A stretch of 64,000 nt of DNA from Saccharopolyspora_C sp047200635 (GTDB lineage: Bacteria; Actinomycetota; Actinomycetes; Mycobacteriales; Pseudonocardiaceae). The stretch lies in contig NZ_JBJZOI010000027.1 of the NCBI RefSeq assembly GCF_047200635.1, positions 1 through 64,000 on the forward strand, given 5' to 3'. Below the pieces are notes generated by a model that saw only the letters and a program-made list of their open reading frames with translations, did no database searches and was not told where the DNA came from. Positions 25,441-33,089 of the stretch are shown one piece after another (positions within the stretch are counted from its first letter, which is position 1; the number at the start of each line of letters is the position of its first letter). The translations under genes and the position numbers were made by a program.

Positions 25441-26154
25441 ATGACGACCTCAGCCGCCGCCCCGCGCGGAGTTCCGGACCGGCCGGACCTGACCGCCCTC
25501 CTGGCCCGGATGTCCGGCGACGAGAAGCACTCGCCCGCGGCGACCTCCACCGCCGACGTGCTGGAGGTGCTCTACGACCGCGTGCTCGCGGTCGACCCGG
25601 ACAGGCCGGACGACCCGCACCGCGACCGCTTCCTGCTGTCCAAGGGCCACGGTCCGATGGCCTACTACGCGGTGCTCGCGGCGAAGGGCTTCTTCGACCC
25701 GGCGGAGCTCGACGGCTGGAGCCGCTTCGACTCGCGACTCGGCCAGCACCCGGACCGGGTGCTGGTGCCCGGGGTGGAGATCGGCAGCGGTTCCCTCGGC
25801 CACGGGTTGCCGCTGGCGCTGGGAACCGCGCTCGGCCTCCGAGCCCAGGGCCTGCACCGCCCCCGCGTCGTGGTGCTGCTCGGCGACGCCGAGCTCGACG
25901 AGGGCAGCAACCACGAGGCGATCGCGGTCGCGGGCCGGCTCGGGCTGGGTTCGCTGACCGCCGTCGTCGTGGACAACGCCTCGGCGACGCTCGGCTGGCC
26001 GGGCGGTCTCGACGAGCGCTTCGCCCGCGAGGGCTGGGCCGCGCGCACCGTCGACGGCCGGGACCACGACGCCCTGCACCGCGCCCTCACCGACACCCGC
26101 CCCCGCCAGCCGCTCGCGGTGATCGCCCGCGTCGAGCCGAAGGAGTCCGCATGA
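25441..26154 (+). CDS. Transketolase, N-terminal (ThDP-binding) subunit
   Basis: The 237-aa protein is the first half of a split transketolase. It binds thiamine diphosphate and metal through GDAELDEGSNHEAIAVAGRLGLGSLTAVVVDNAS and keeps LSKGHGPMAYYAVLA and GSLGHGLPLALG. Split transketolases occur in several lineages and act on ketose/aldose phosphates or on specialised sugars. It overlaps the C-terminal subunit by 4 nt and lies behind a SoxR-type promoter, so a link to redox stress is inferred. Confidence 0.88.
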   Translation: MTTSAAAPRGVPDRPDLTALLARMSGDEKHSPAATSTADVLEVLYDRVLAVDPDRPDDPHRDRFLLSKGHGPMAYYAVLAAKGFFDPAELDGWSRFDSRLGQHPDRVLVPGVEIGSGSLGHGLPLALGTALGLRAQGLHRPRVVVLLGDAELDEGSNHEAIAVAGRLGLGSLTAVVVDNASATLGWPGGLDERFAREGWAARTVDGRDHDALHRALTDTRPRQPLAVIARVEPKESA

Positions 26155-27095
26155 CCGCCGTCCGTCCCACCGCGCCCGCTGGAGCCCCGGCGCCGCCGAT
26201 GCGCGAGCAGTTCACCGAGATCGTCGGGGCCGCCCTGGACGTGGATCCCCGGCTGGCCGTGGTGCTCGCCGACATCTCCGCTGACCGGTTCGCCGCCGCC
26301 GCGTCCCGCCACCCGCACCGGGTGCTCAACGTCGGCATCCGGGAGCAGGCGCTGATCGGCGTCGCCGGTGGGCTGGCGCTGACCGGAATGCGGCCGGTGG
26401 TGCACTCCATCGCCCCGTTCCTGGTGGAGCGTCCGTTCGAGCAGCTCAAGCTGGACCTCAACCACCAGGGCGTCGGCGCGGTGCTGGTGAGCACCGGCGC
26501 CTCCTACGACTACCCGGCAGCGGGCCGCACCCACATGGCCCCGGGGGACGTCGCGCTGCTGGACGCGCTGCCGGGCTGGGCGGTGCACGTGCCCGGCCAC
26601 CCCGCCGAGTTCGCCGAGCTGCTGCGCGGCGAGCTGCTCGCCGACGGGCTGGCCTACCTGCGGATGAGCGAGCGCACCAACGAGTTCCCGCTCCCCGCCG
26701 GACGGGGTTTCCAGGTGGTGCGGCGGGGGAGCGCGGGGGTGGTGCTCGCGGTGGGGCCGATGCTGCGCCCCGTGCTGGCCGCGACCGGGTCGCTGGACGT
26801 GACGGTGCTGTACGCCTCGACGGTGCGACCGTTCGACGGGGCGGCGTTGCGGTCCGCGGCGCTGGCGGCGGTGCCGGACGTGGTGCTGGTGGAGCCCTGC
26901 CTGCGGGACACCTCCACCGCGGCGGTGAGCGGCGCGCTGACCGATCTGCCGCACCGCGTGCTCGGGCTCGGCGTGGCCCGGGACGCCGAACTGCGCGCCT
27001 ACGGGACCGCCGCCGAGCACGATGCCGCGCACGGCCTGGACGCAGCCGGGCTGGCGGGGGCGATCCGGCGATTCCTCGTTCTGGACGGCCGGTAG
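26151..27095 (+). CDS. Transketolase, C-terminal subunit
   Basis: The 314-aa protein is the pyrimidine-binding and C-terminal half of transketolase, with NVGIREQALIGVAGGLALTGMRPVVHSI (catalytic Glu in REQ), FLVERPFEQLKLD and TGASYDYPAAGRTHMAPGDVALL. The ATG overlaps the stop of the N-terminal subunit. Its stop codon TAG is also the first part of the hexamer TAGCCT that sits 6 nt before hisH. It marks the right end of the block inserted in the his locus. Confidence 0.88.
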   Translation: MTAVRPTAPAGAPAPPMREQFTEIVGAALDVDPRLAVVLADISADRFAAAASRHPHRVLNVGIREQALIGVAGGLALTGMRPVVHSIAPFLVERPFEQLKLDLNHQGVGAVLVSTGASYDYPAAGRTHMAPGDVALLDALPGWAVHVPGHPAEFAELLRGELLADGLAYLRMSERTNEFPLPAGRGFQVVRRGSAGVVLAVGPMLRPVLAATGSLDVTVLYASTVRPFDGAALRSAALAAVPDVVLVEPCLRDTSTAAVSGALTDLPHRVLGLGVARDAELRAYGTAAEHDAAHGLDAAGLAGAIRRFLVLDGR

Positions 27096-27098
27096 CCT
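27093..27098 (+). promoter_or_regulatory. Leaderless -10 candidate of hisH
   Basis: TAGCCT overlaps the stop codon of the preceding transketolase gene and ends exactly 6 nt before the hisH GTG, which has no ribosome-binding site. It would let hisH be transcribed independently of the inserted block. No convincing -35 is seen. Confidence 0.45.
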
Positions 27099-27104
27099 GG
27101 CCTC

Positions 27105-27734
27105 GTGGCACGCGTCGTCGTACTGGACTATGGCTCCGGCAACCTGCGATCCGCTGAACGCGCCCTGGAGCACGCCGGCGCGGACGTGCGGGTGACTTCG
27201 GACGCGCACGCCGCCGTCGAGGCCGACGGGCTCGTGGTTCCCGGTGTCGGTGCCTTCGCGGCCTGCATGGAAGGTCTGCTCGCCGCCGGGGGGGACAAGA
27301 TCATCGATCAGCGCCTGGCCGGGGACCGGCCGGTGCTGGGCATCTGCGTGGGGATGCAGGTGCTGTTCGAGCGCGGGGTCGAGCACGGCGTGCAGGCCGA
27401 CGGTTGCGGCCAGTGGCCGGGCGACGTGGAGCGACTCCGGGCCGAGGTGCTGCCGCACATGGGATGGAACGAGGTCACCGCCCCGGCCGGCTCGGTGCTG
27501 TTCGAGGGCATGGACCCGGGGACCCGGTTCTACTTCGTGCACTCGTTCGCCGCGCGTCGCTGGGAGCAGCCGGGTTCGGGGACGATCGCCCCGGCGAAGG
27601 TCACCTGGGCGGAGCACGGCGAACCGTTCATCGCCGCCGTGGAGCACGGACCGCTGTCGGCCACCCAGTTCCACCCGGAGAAGTCCGGGGCGGCCGGGGC
27701 TCGCCTGCTGCGCAACTGGCTCGGGACGCTCTGA
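27105..27734 (+). CDS. hisH: Imidazole glycerol phosphate synthase, glutaminase subunit
   Basis: HisH releases ammonia from glutamine for HisF. The 209-aa class I amidotransferase has the nucleophile in LGICVGMQVLFERG, the oxyanion loop in VVPGVGAF and the His-Glu pair in FHPEKSG. It restarts the histidine locus 7.2 kb after hisB and is followed 1 nt later by a small membrane protein. No ribosome site is present; a -10-like hexamer is 6 nt upstream, so leaderless expression is likely. Confidence 0.95.
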   Translation: MARVVVLDYGSGNLRSAERALEHAGADVRVTSDAHAAVEADGLVVPGVGAFAACMEGLLAAGGDKIIDQRLAGDRPVLGICVGMQVLFERGVEHGVQADGCGQWPGDVERLRAEVLPHMGWNEVTAPAGSVLFEGMDPGTRFYFVHSFAARRWEQPGSGTIAPAKVTWAEHGEPFIAAVEHGPLSATQFHPEKSGAAGARLLRNWLGTL

Positions 27735-27735
27735 G

Positions 27736-27936
27736 GTGCGCCGCCACGGTCTGATGCACCCGAGGGGCGCGGCGCGCGTCGTGGCGCTGCTGCTCGCGAT
27801 CGGCGTGATCGCCGGATTCAGCTCCACCTACCTGGTGCAGGCCGGTGTTCCGGGCTGGCTGATCCTGGTGGTGACCCTGCTGGCGCTGCTGGTGCCGATC
27901 GTGGCCGCCTCCCGCGGCTCGCACCGGAACCGCTGA
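27736..27936 (+). CDS. Small two-helix membrane protein between hisH and hisA
   Basis: The 66-aa product starts at GTG 27736, 1 nt after the hisH stop; an in-frame ATG at 27754 is an alternative. A basic N-terminus is followed by two hydrophobic helices (about 14-34 and 40-58) and a basic tail (SRGSHRNR). I do not recognise a family. Position inside the his cluster suggests co-translation with hisH; no role in the pathway is evident. Confidence 0.62.
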   Translation: MRRHGLMHPRGAARVVALLLAIGVIAGFSSTYLVQAGVPGWLILVVTLLALLVPIVAASRGSHRNR

Positions 27937-27978
27937 CCCGATGCCGGTGCCGAGCGCACCGGCCGAGACGGCGGATCC

Positions 27979-27984
27979 TAGGAT
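27979..27984 (+). promoter_or_regulatory. Leaderless -10 candidate of priA/hisA
   Basis: TAGGAT ends exactly 6 nt before the GTG start of priA and the gap holds no ribosome site. The arrangement is the same as before hisH, hisF and lgt. Confidence 0.45.
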
Positions 27985-27990
27985 GAACGG

Positions 27991-28722
27991 GTGACTTTCA
28001 CGCTTCTTCCCGCTGTTGACGTGGCCGGAGGCCAGGCGGTCCGCCTGGTTCGAGGTGCGGCCGGTACCGAGACCTCCTACGGGGATCCGCTGGAGGCCGC
28101 GCTGGCCTGGCAGCGGGCCGGCGCCGAGTGGATCCACCTGGTCGACCTCGACGCCGCCTTCGGCCGCGGCTCCAACCGGGAGCTGCTGGCCGACGTGGTG
28201 CGGCGCCTCGACGTGCGGGTGGAGCTCTCCGGGGGCATCCGCGACGACGCGTCGCTCAAGGCCGCGCTGGACACCGGCTGCGACCGGGTCAACCTGGGCA
28301 CCGCGGCGCTGGAGGACCCGGCGTGGGCGGACCGGATCGTCGCCGAGCACGGCGAGCAGGTCGCGGTGGGCTTGGACGTGCGCATCACCGAGCAGGGCCA
28401 CCGCCTCGCCGCGCGGGGGTGGACCCGGGACGGCGGTGACCTGTGGGAGGTGCTGGCCCGGCTGGACGCCGCCGGTTGCCGCCGCTACGTCGTCACCGAC
28501 GTGAGCAAGGACGGCACCTTGCAGGGGCCGAACGTCGAGCTGCTGCGCGAGGTGTGCGCCCGCACCGATGCCCCCGTCGTCGCCTCCGGCGGCGTGTCCA
28601 GCGTGGACGACCTGCGGGCGCTGGCGGAGCTGGCTCCGCTGGGCGTGGAGGGGTCGATCGTGGGCAAGGCCCTGTACGCGGGCAACTTCACCTTGGAGCA
28701 GGCCCTCGCCGCGGTGTCCTGA
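27991..28722 (+). CDS. priA: Bifunctional HisA/TrpF isomerase PriA
   Basis: PriA isomerises both ProFAR (histidine pathway) and phosphoribosyl anthranilate (tryptophan pathway). The 243-aa barrel has the two catalytic aspartates in LLPAVDVAGGQAVRLVRG and YVVTDVSKDGTLQGPN, and the GWTRDGGDLWE loop seen in the dual-function actinobacterial enzyme. No trpF lies in this window although trpE, trpC, trpB and trpA do. That fits PriA doing both jobs. Histidine and tryptophan genes being neighbours also fits. Confidence 0.92.
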   Translation: MTFTLLPAVDVAGGQAVRLVRGAAGTETSYGDPLEAALAWQRAGAEWIHLVDLDAAFGRGSNRELLADVVRRLDVRVELSGGIRDDASLKAALDTGCDRVNLGTAALEDPAWADRIVAEHGEQVAVGLDVRITEQGHRLAARGWTRDGGDLWEVLARLDAAGCRRYVVTDVSKDGTLQGPNVELLREVCARTDAPVVASGGVSSVDDLRALAELAPLGVEGSIVGKALYAGNFTLEQALAAVS

Positions 28723-28757
28723 TCGGACCGCGCACCGGACCGCGACCGGCCCGTGGC

Positions 28758-28763
28758 TAGGCT
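28758..28763 (+). promoter_or_regulatory. Leaderless -10 candidate of hisF
   Basis: TAGGCT ends 6 nt before the hisF ATG. A GGAGG occupies the gap but is only 1 nt from the start codon, too close for a normal ribosome site. The leaderless reading is preferred. Confidence 0.42.
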
Positions 28764-28769
28764 GGAGGC

Positions 28770-29543
28770 ATGGGCGTCGCGGTACGAGTGATCCCCTGCC
28801 TGGACGTGGACGCCGGGCGGGTCGTCAAGGGTGTCAACTTCACGGACCTGGTTGACGCGGGTGATCCCGTGGAGCTGGCCGAGACCTACGACGCCGAGGG
28901 CGCCGACGAGCTCACCTTCCTGGACGTGACCGCGTCCTCCTCGGACCGGGAGACCACTTTCGAGGTGGTGCGCCGCACCGCGGAGCAGGTGTTCATCCCG
29001 CTGACCGTGGGCGGCGGGGTGCGCACGCCCGACGACATCGACCGGCTGCTGCGCGCGGGCGCGGACAAGGTCAGCGTGAACACCGCCGCGATCGCGCGCC
29101 CGGAGCTGCTGCGGGAGTCCTCCCGCCGGTTCGGCGCCCAGTGCGTCGTGCTCTCCGCCGACGCCCGCCGGGTGCCCGCGGGGGAGACGCCCACCGCGTC
29201 CGGTTTCGAGGTCACCACGCACGGCGGCAGGCGCGGCACCGGCATCTGCGCCGTGGAGTGGGCGGAGCGGGCCCAGGAGCTCGGCGTGGGCGAGATCCTG
29301 CTCAACTCGATGGACGCCGACGGCACCAAGGCCGGTTTCGACCTGGAGCTGATCGAGGCGGTGCGGGCCCGGGTGCGGGTGCCGCTGATCGCCAGCGGTG
29401 GTGCCGGGGCGGTCGAGCACTTCGCCCCGGCCGTGCGCGCCGGGGCGGACGCCGTGCTGGCCGCGAGCGTCTTCCACTTCGGCCAGCTGCGGATCGGCGA
29501 GGTCAAGGCGGCGCTGCGCGCGGAAGGGATCACGGTCCGATGA
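28770..29543 (+). CDS. hisF: Imidazole glycerol phosphate synthase, cyclase subunit
   Basis: HisF uses HisH-derived ammonia to form IGP and AICAR from PRFAR. The 257-aa barrel has the catalytic aspartates in VIPCLDVDAGRVVKGVNF and LLNSMDADGTKAGFDLELI and the phosphate loops VGGGVRTPDDI and ASGGAGAVEHF. It lies 47 nt after priA; the inositol-monophosphatase-like gene found between hisA and hisF in M. tuberculosis is absent. It overlaps hisI by 4 nt. Confidence 0.96.
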   Translation: MGVAVRVIPCLDVDAGRVVKGVNFTDLVDAGDPVELAETYDAEGADELTFLDVTASSSDRETTFEVVRRTAEQVFIPLTVGGGVRTPDDIDRLLRAGADKVSVNTAAIARPELLRESSRRFGAQCVVLSADARRVPAGETPTASGFEVTTHGGRRGTGICAVEWAERAQELGVGEILLNSMDADGTKAGFDLELIEAVRARVRVPLIASGGAGAVEHFAPAVRAGADAVLAASVFHFGQLRIGEVKAALRAEGITVR

Positions 29544-29890
29544 GCGGGCTCGACCCGGCGATCGCCGCCCGGCTCAAGCGCACCGCGGACGGCCTGGTGG
29601 CGGCGGTCGTCCAGCAGCGCGGCACCGGCGAGGTGCTGATGATGGCGTGGATGGACGACGAGGCGCTGCACCGCACGCTGACGACCCGGCGCGGCACCTA
29701 CTACTCCCGGAGCAGGCGGCAGCTCTGGCTGAAGGGTGAGACCTCGGGGCACGTGCAGCGGGTGCACGAGGTGCGGCTGGACTGCGACGGCGACACCGTG
29801 CTGGTGGTCGTCGACCAGGTCGACGGCGCCTGCCACACCGGCGATCGCACCTGCTTCGACGCGGACCCGCTGCTCGCCGCCGAGGTCTGA
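29540..29890 (+). CDS. hisI: Phosphoribosyl-AMP cyclohydrolase
   Basis: HisI opens the adenine ring of PR-AMP. The 116-aa protein is the single-function form, so HisE must be encoded elsewhere. Zinc-binding cysteines are in DCDGD and GACHTGDRTCF, with the family patterns MMAWMDDEAL and YYSRSRRQLWLKGETSGHVQ. The ATG overlaps the hisF stop. It ends the his locus, 6 nt from the convergent TetR gene. Confidence 0.95.
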   Translation: MSGLDPAIAARLKRTADGLVAAVVQQRGTGEVLMMAWMDDEALHRTLTTRRGTYYSRSRRQLWLKGETSGHVQRVHEVRLDCDGDTVLVVVDQVDGACHTGDRTCFDADPLLAAEV

Positions 29891-29896
29891 TCCGGG

Positions 29897-30541
29897 TCAT
29901 TCCGGCGCGGCGAGCGCACCGGTGAGGTAGTGCTGCAGGTTGGGCCCGATGACGGCCACCACGGTGTCGTGGTCGGCGGAGGCCAGCGGTTCCAGCCGCA
30001 CCACGTAGCGCGCCATCCCGAGGCCGACGAGCTGCGAGGCGGCCAGCGAGGCCCGCAGCTCGGGCCGGTCCACCTCCAGCGCTCGCGCGAGCCGGTCGAT
30101 GACGACGATCGCGACGAACTCGCGGAGCAGGCGCACGGCCGTGCGATGGGAGGCGACGCTGCGCACGAGCGCGGCGAACGCCCCGCCCCCGGCCTCGTCC
30201 CAGGCGAGCAGGAACCGTCGCAGGATCCGCTCCGCGAGCCGTTCCGGGTCGCCGGCCAGCAGCTCCGGGAGCACCTCGGCGGGGTCCACCGGGATCTGCA
30301 CGGCCGCGGTGAACAGGGCCTCCTTGCCGCCGAACCAGTGGTTGACCATGGCCGGGTCCACCCCGGCGCGGGTGGCGATGGTCCGCACCGTGGCGTCGTT
30401 GTAGCCGGACTCGGCGAAGACCTCCCGGGCGGCTTCGATCAGTGCCGCGCGGGTGTCCTGCCCGCCGGGTCTGCGGCCGCGCCGCTTCGGTGCCTCGTCG
30501 CCGGTGCCGTCCTGGCCAGGGGTGCCGTTCACCTCCGTCAT
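29897..30541 (-). CDS. TetR family transcriptional regulator
   Basis: The 214-aa protein has an N-terminal HTH (about 28-75; TRAALIEAAREVFAESGYNDATVRTIATRAGVDPAMVNHWFGGKEALF) after a basic tail (PKRRGRRPGG), then a helical ligand domain of the kind named TetR_C_17. The ligand is unknown. It is divergent from trpE with only 89 nt between start codons, so it may act on the trpE promoter or on itself. The 8-bp direct repeats at 30613-30631 are possible sites. Confidence 0.86.
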   Translation of the reverse strand: MTEVNGTPGQDGTGDEAPKRRGRRPGGQDTRAALIEAAREVFAESGYNDATVRTIATRAGVDPAMVNHWFGGKEALFTAAVQIPVDPAEVLPELLAGDPERLAERILRRFLLAWDEAGGGAFAALVRSVASHRTAVRLLREFVAIVVIDRLARALEVDRPELRASLAASQLVGLGMARYVVRLEPLASADHDTVVAVIGPNLQHYLTGALAAPE

Positions 30542-30612
30542 CCTTCCGGCCGGTGGGGCCCGGCCGCAAAATCCGCCGCGCGGGCCTGACCGCTGCGACG
30601 CGATATAGGTGG

Positions 30613-30631
30613 TGTCGGCACAATGTCGGCA
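30613..30631. repeat. Direct repeats at the trpE promoter
   Basis: TGTCGGCA occurs at 30613-30620 and again at 30624-30631, an 11-nt period close to one helical turn. The second copy touches the trpE ATG, and CACAAT (30619-30624), a possible -10 ending 6 nt before the start, lies between the two copies. This may be a regulator site or chance. Confidence 0.4.
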
Positions 30632-32208
30632 TGGTTGGCGACGGCGACATCGGCTGCATCACCCCGGCCCGCGCGGAGTTCCGCGAGCTCGCCGCCGGGC
30701 GACGGGTCATTCCCGTGGTGCGGCGGCTCCTGGCGGACGACGAGACCCCGGTGGGGGTGTACCGGAAGCTGGCGAACGACCGGGCGGGCACGTTCCTGTT
30801 CGAGTCCGCGGAGAACGGCCGTTCCTGGTCGCGCTGGTCGTTCATCGGGGTGCGCAGCGCGGCTGCGCTGACCGTCCGGGACGGCGAGGCCTGCTGGACG
30901 GGCACGCCGCCGGTGGGGTTGCCGACGGGTGGTGATCCGCTGGAGGCGCTGCGCGAGACGCTGCGGCTGCTGCGCACCGACCCGCTGCCCGGGCTGCCGC
31001 CGCTGACCGGTGGCATGGTCGGCTACCTGGGTTACGACGCGGTGCGGCGCCTGGAGCGGCTGCCGGAGCTCACCGAGGACGACCTGCGGATCCCGGAGCT
31101 GGTGATGCTGCTGGCCACGGACCTGGCCGCGCTGGACCACCACGAGGGGACGATCACGCTCATCGCCAACGCGGTGAACTGGGACGACTGCTCCGACCGG
31201 GTGGACGCCGCCTACGACGACGCGGTGCGCAGGCTCGACGAGATGACGGAGCGGCTGTGCACCCCGGCCGAGCCGACGGTGGCCGCGTTCTCCCGTCCGA
31301 AGCCGGACTTCACCCGCCGCCGCACCCCCGAGGAGCACTACCGGGCGGTGGAGTCGGCCAAGGAGTCCATCCGCGCCGGCGAGGCCTTCCAGGTGGTCGT
31401 CTCGCAGCGCTTCGAGATGGAGACGAGCGCCGACGCGCTGGACGTCTACCGCGTGCTGCGGACGACGAACCCGAGCCCGTACATGTACCTGCTGCGGCTC
31501 TCGGACCCGGACGGCGGAGCGCCGTTCGACATCGTGGGATCGAGTCCGGAGTCGCTGGTGACGGTCCGCGACGGCCAGGCGACCACACATCCGATCGCGG
31601 GAACCCGCTGGCGCGGGGCGGACGAGGACGAGGACGTCCGGCTGGAGAAGGAGCTGCTCGGCGACGAGAAGGAGCGGGCCGAGCACCTGATGCTCGTCGA
31701 CCTGGGCCGCAACGACCTGGGCCGGGTGTGCCGACCGGGGTCCGTGCACGTCGTGGAGTTCTTCCGCATCGAGCGCTACAGCCACGTGATGCACCTGGTC
31801 TCCACGGTGACGGGCGGCCTGGCCGAGGATCGGGCGGCGATCGACGCGGTCGCGGCGTGCTTCCCGGCGGGCACCTTGTCGGGTGCCCCGAAGCCGCGCG
31901 CCCTGGAGCTGATCGAGGAGCTGGAGCCGACGCGCCGCGCCCAGTACGGCGGTGTGGTGGGCTACCTGGACTTCGCCGGCGACGCGGACACGGCCATCGC
32001 GATCCGCACCGCCCTGGTGCGCGACGGGGTGGCCTACGTGCAGGCGGGCGGCGGCATCGTCGCGGACTCGGATCCGGTGGCCGAGGACCAGGAGACGCTG
32101 AACAAGGCCCGCGCGGTCCTCAACGCGGTCGCCACGGCGGAGACGCTGCGTCCTCCGGCCGCGCGGGAGGAGCCGCGGAGCGAGCCGGACGTGGCGGGGC
32201 GGGTGTGA
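30631..32208 (+). CDS. trpE: Anthranilate synthase component I
   Basis: TrpE makes anthranilate from chorismate, with ammonia supplied by a glutaminase subunit not present here. The 525-aa product has the chorismate-binding signatures RAGEAFQVVVSQRFE, PIAGTRWRG, EHLMLVDLGRNDLGRVC, FPAGTLSGAPKPRALELIEELE and YVQAGGGIVADSDP. The early region DRAGTFLFESAENGRSWSRWSFIG contains the Ser-x-x-Ser type feedback-site neighbourhood. There is no room for an attenuator leader (89 nt to tetR), and no ribosome site before the ATG. The stop overlaps the next gene. Confidence 0.94.
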   Translation: MVGDGDIGCITPARAEFRELAAGRRVIPVVRRLLADDETPVGVYRKLANDRAGTFLFESAENGRSWSRWSFIGVRSAAALTVRDGEACWTGTPPVGLPTGGDPLEALRETLRLLRTDPLPGLPPLTGGMVGYLGYDAVRRLERLPELTEDDLRIPELVMLLATDLAALDHHEGTITLIANAVNWDDCSDRVDAAYDDAVRRLDEMTERLCTPAEPTVAAFSRPKPDFTRRRTPEEHYRAVESAKESIRAGEAFQVVVSQRFEMETSADALDVYRVLRTTNPSPYMYLLRLSDPDGGAPFDIVGSSPESLVTVRDGQATTHPIAGTRWRGADEDEDVRLEKELLGDEKERAEHLMLVDLGRNDLGRVCRPGSVHVVEFFRIERYSHVMHLVSTVTGGLAEDRAAIDAVAACFPAGTLSGAPKPRALELIEELEPTRRAQYGGVVGYLDFAGDADTAIAIRTALVRDGVAYVQAGGGIVADSDPVAEDQETLNKARAVLNAVATAETLRPPAAREEPRSEPDVAGRV

Positions 32209-32807
32209 GCACCGCACCGGTCGACCGATCTCGGGCGCGCTCGGCGCGGCTGCTGTGGGTGGTCGTGCTGCTGCTGGTGGCGGGCGCGGGCCTGCTGTGG
32301 TGGGCGAGCGCGCTGACCTGGTCCTCCCGCCCCTACCGGACCTCGTTCTCGGGTGACGTGACCGCGGCGGCCACGGGCGGTCAGGTGCGTCCGGAGCTGG
32401 TGCCGCTGGCGCTGGCCGCGCTGGCGGCGGTGGCGGCGGTGCTGGCCACCGGGGGCTGGTTGCGGCGCGCGGTGGGCGCGCTGACGATGCTCGGCGGGGT
32501 GCTGTTGGGCTGGCGGGTGGTGTCGTGGCTGGCGGGGCCCGCTGCGGACGCCACCCCGCCGGGCGCGCCCGCGGGGGCCGAGCCGGTCGGGGAGCTGGTG
32601 CGCTCGCCGCACGGGCCCGCCCTGGTGCTGCTGGCCGCGCTGGCTCTGGTCGGCGCCGGTCTCCTGGTCGCGCTGCGCGCGACCCGGATGCCCGCGATGG
32701 GGGCGAAGTACTCCGCGCCGGGCGCGGAGCGGCCGAAGTCGACCGATCCGGACAAAAGGCTCTGGGATGCCCTGGACGAGGGAGCGGACCCGACGGACGA
32801 GCGCTAG
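32205..32807 (+). CDS. Trp-operon-associated membrane protein (TIGR02234-like)
   Basis: The 200-aa protein has four predicted membrane helices (about 15-35, 62-82, 86-108, 140-160), the layout of the actinobacterial Trp biosynthesis-associated membrane protein (Rv1610 type). The region between helices 1 and 2 holds the conserved-looking WWASALTWSSR. The C-terminus is hydrophilic (KSTDPDKRLWDALDEGADPT). GTG 32205 overlaps the trpE stop. Its role is not established; a link to tryptophan transport or the operon is only inferred from position. Confidence 0.84.
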   Translation: MSTAPVDRSRARSARLLWVVVLLLVAGAGLLWWASALTWSSRPYRTSFSGDVTAAATGGQVRPELVPLALAALAAVAAVLATGGWLRRAVGALTMLGGVLLGWRVVSWLAGPAADATPPGAPAGAEPVGELVRSPHGPALVLLAALALVGAGLLVALRATRMPAMGAKYSAPGAERPKSTDPDKRLWDALDEGADPTDER

Positions 32808-32996
32808 CCGCGCACGCCCCGTGGTCCCGGCACCGGTGCGGGTGCCTCCGCCCGGCGGTGGAGGTCCCGCGATGGGAGTCGGCAAGGGACGAAGGTCCTT
32901 GCTGTGCAGGGACGTTGTACCGACCCCTTGGGCGGAGGCCGCACCGCGCGGGGTTAGCATCGGCCATGCGAACGGCACGGCGGGAAGGGGAGTGTC

Positions 32997-33089
32997 GTGA
33001 TCGAGCGCAAGGCGATCGTCTGCGTTGAAGACGGTGTTCGAGACCTGCGGGCGAGTGTTCGGGGCACACGTGACGAGGTGTTCGGGTGA
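32997..33089 (+). CDS. 30-codon ORF coupled to trpC
   Basis: GTG 32997 is preceded by a purine-rich GGGAAGGGGAG stretch, and the 30-residue frame (MIERKAIVCVEDGVRDLRAS...) ends in TGA overlapping the trpC GTG by 4 nt. It contains no tryptophan codon, so it is not a classical attenuator leader. It may be a translational coupler or a small protein in the place where some actinomycetes carry a small trp gene; I do not recognise it. TAGCAT at 32955-32960 could be a -10 for it. Confidence 0.45.
   Translation: MIERKAIVCVEDGVRDLRASVRGTRDEVFG

Noticed and set aside
30542..30630. trp leader peptide / attenuator before trpE
   Set aside because: Only 89 nt to the tetR start, no Trp-codon-rich ORF.
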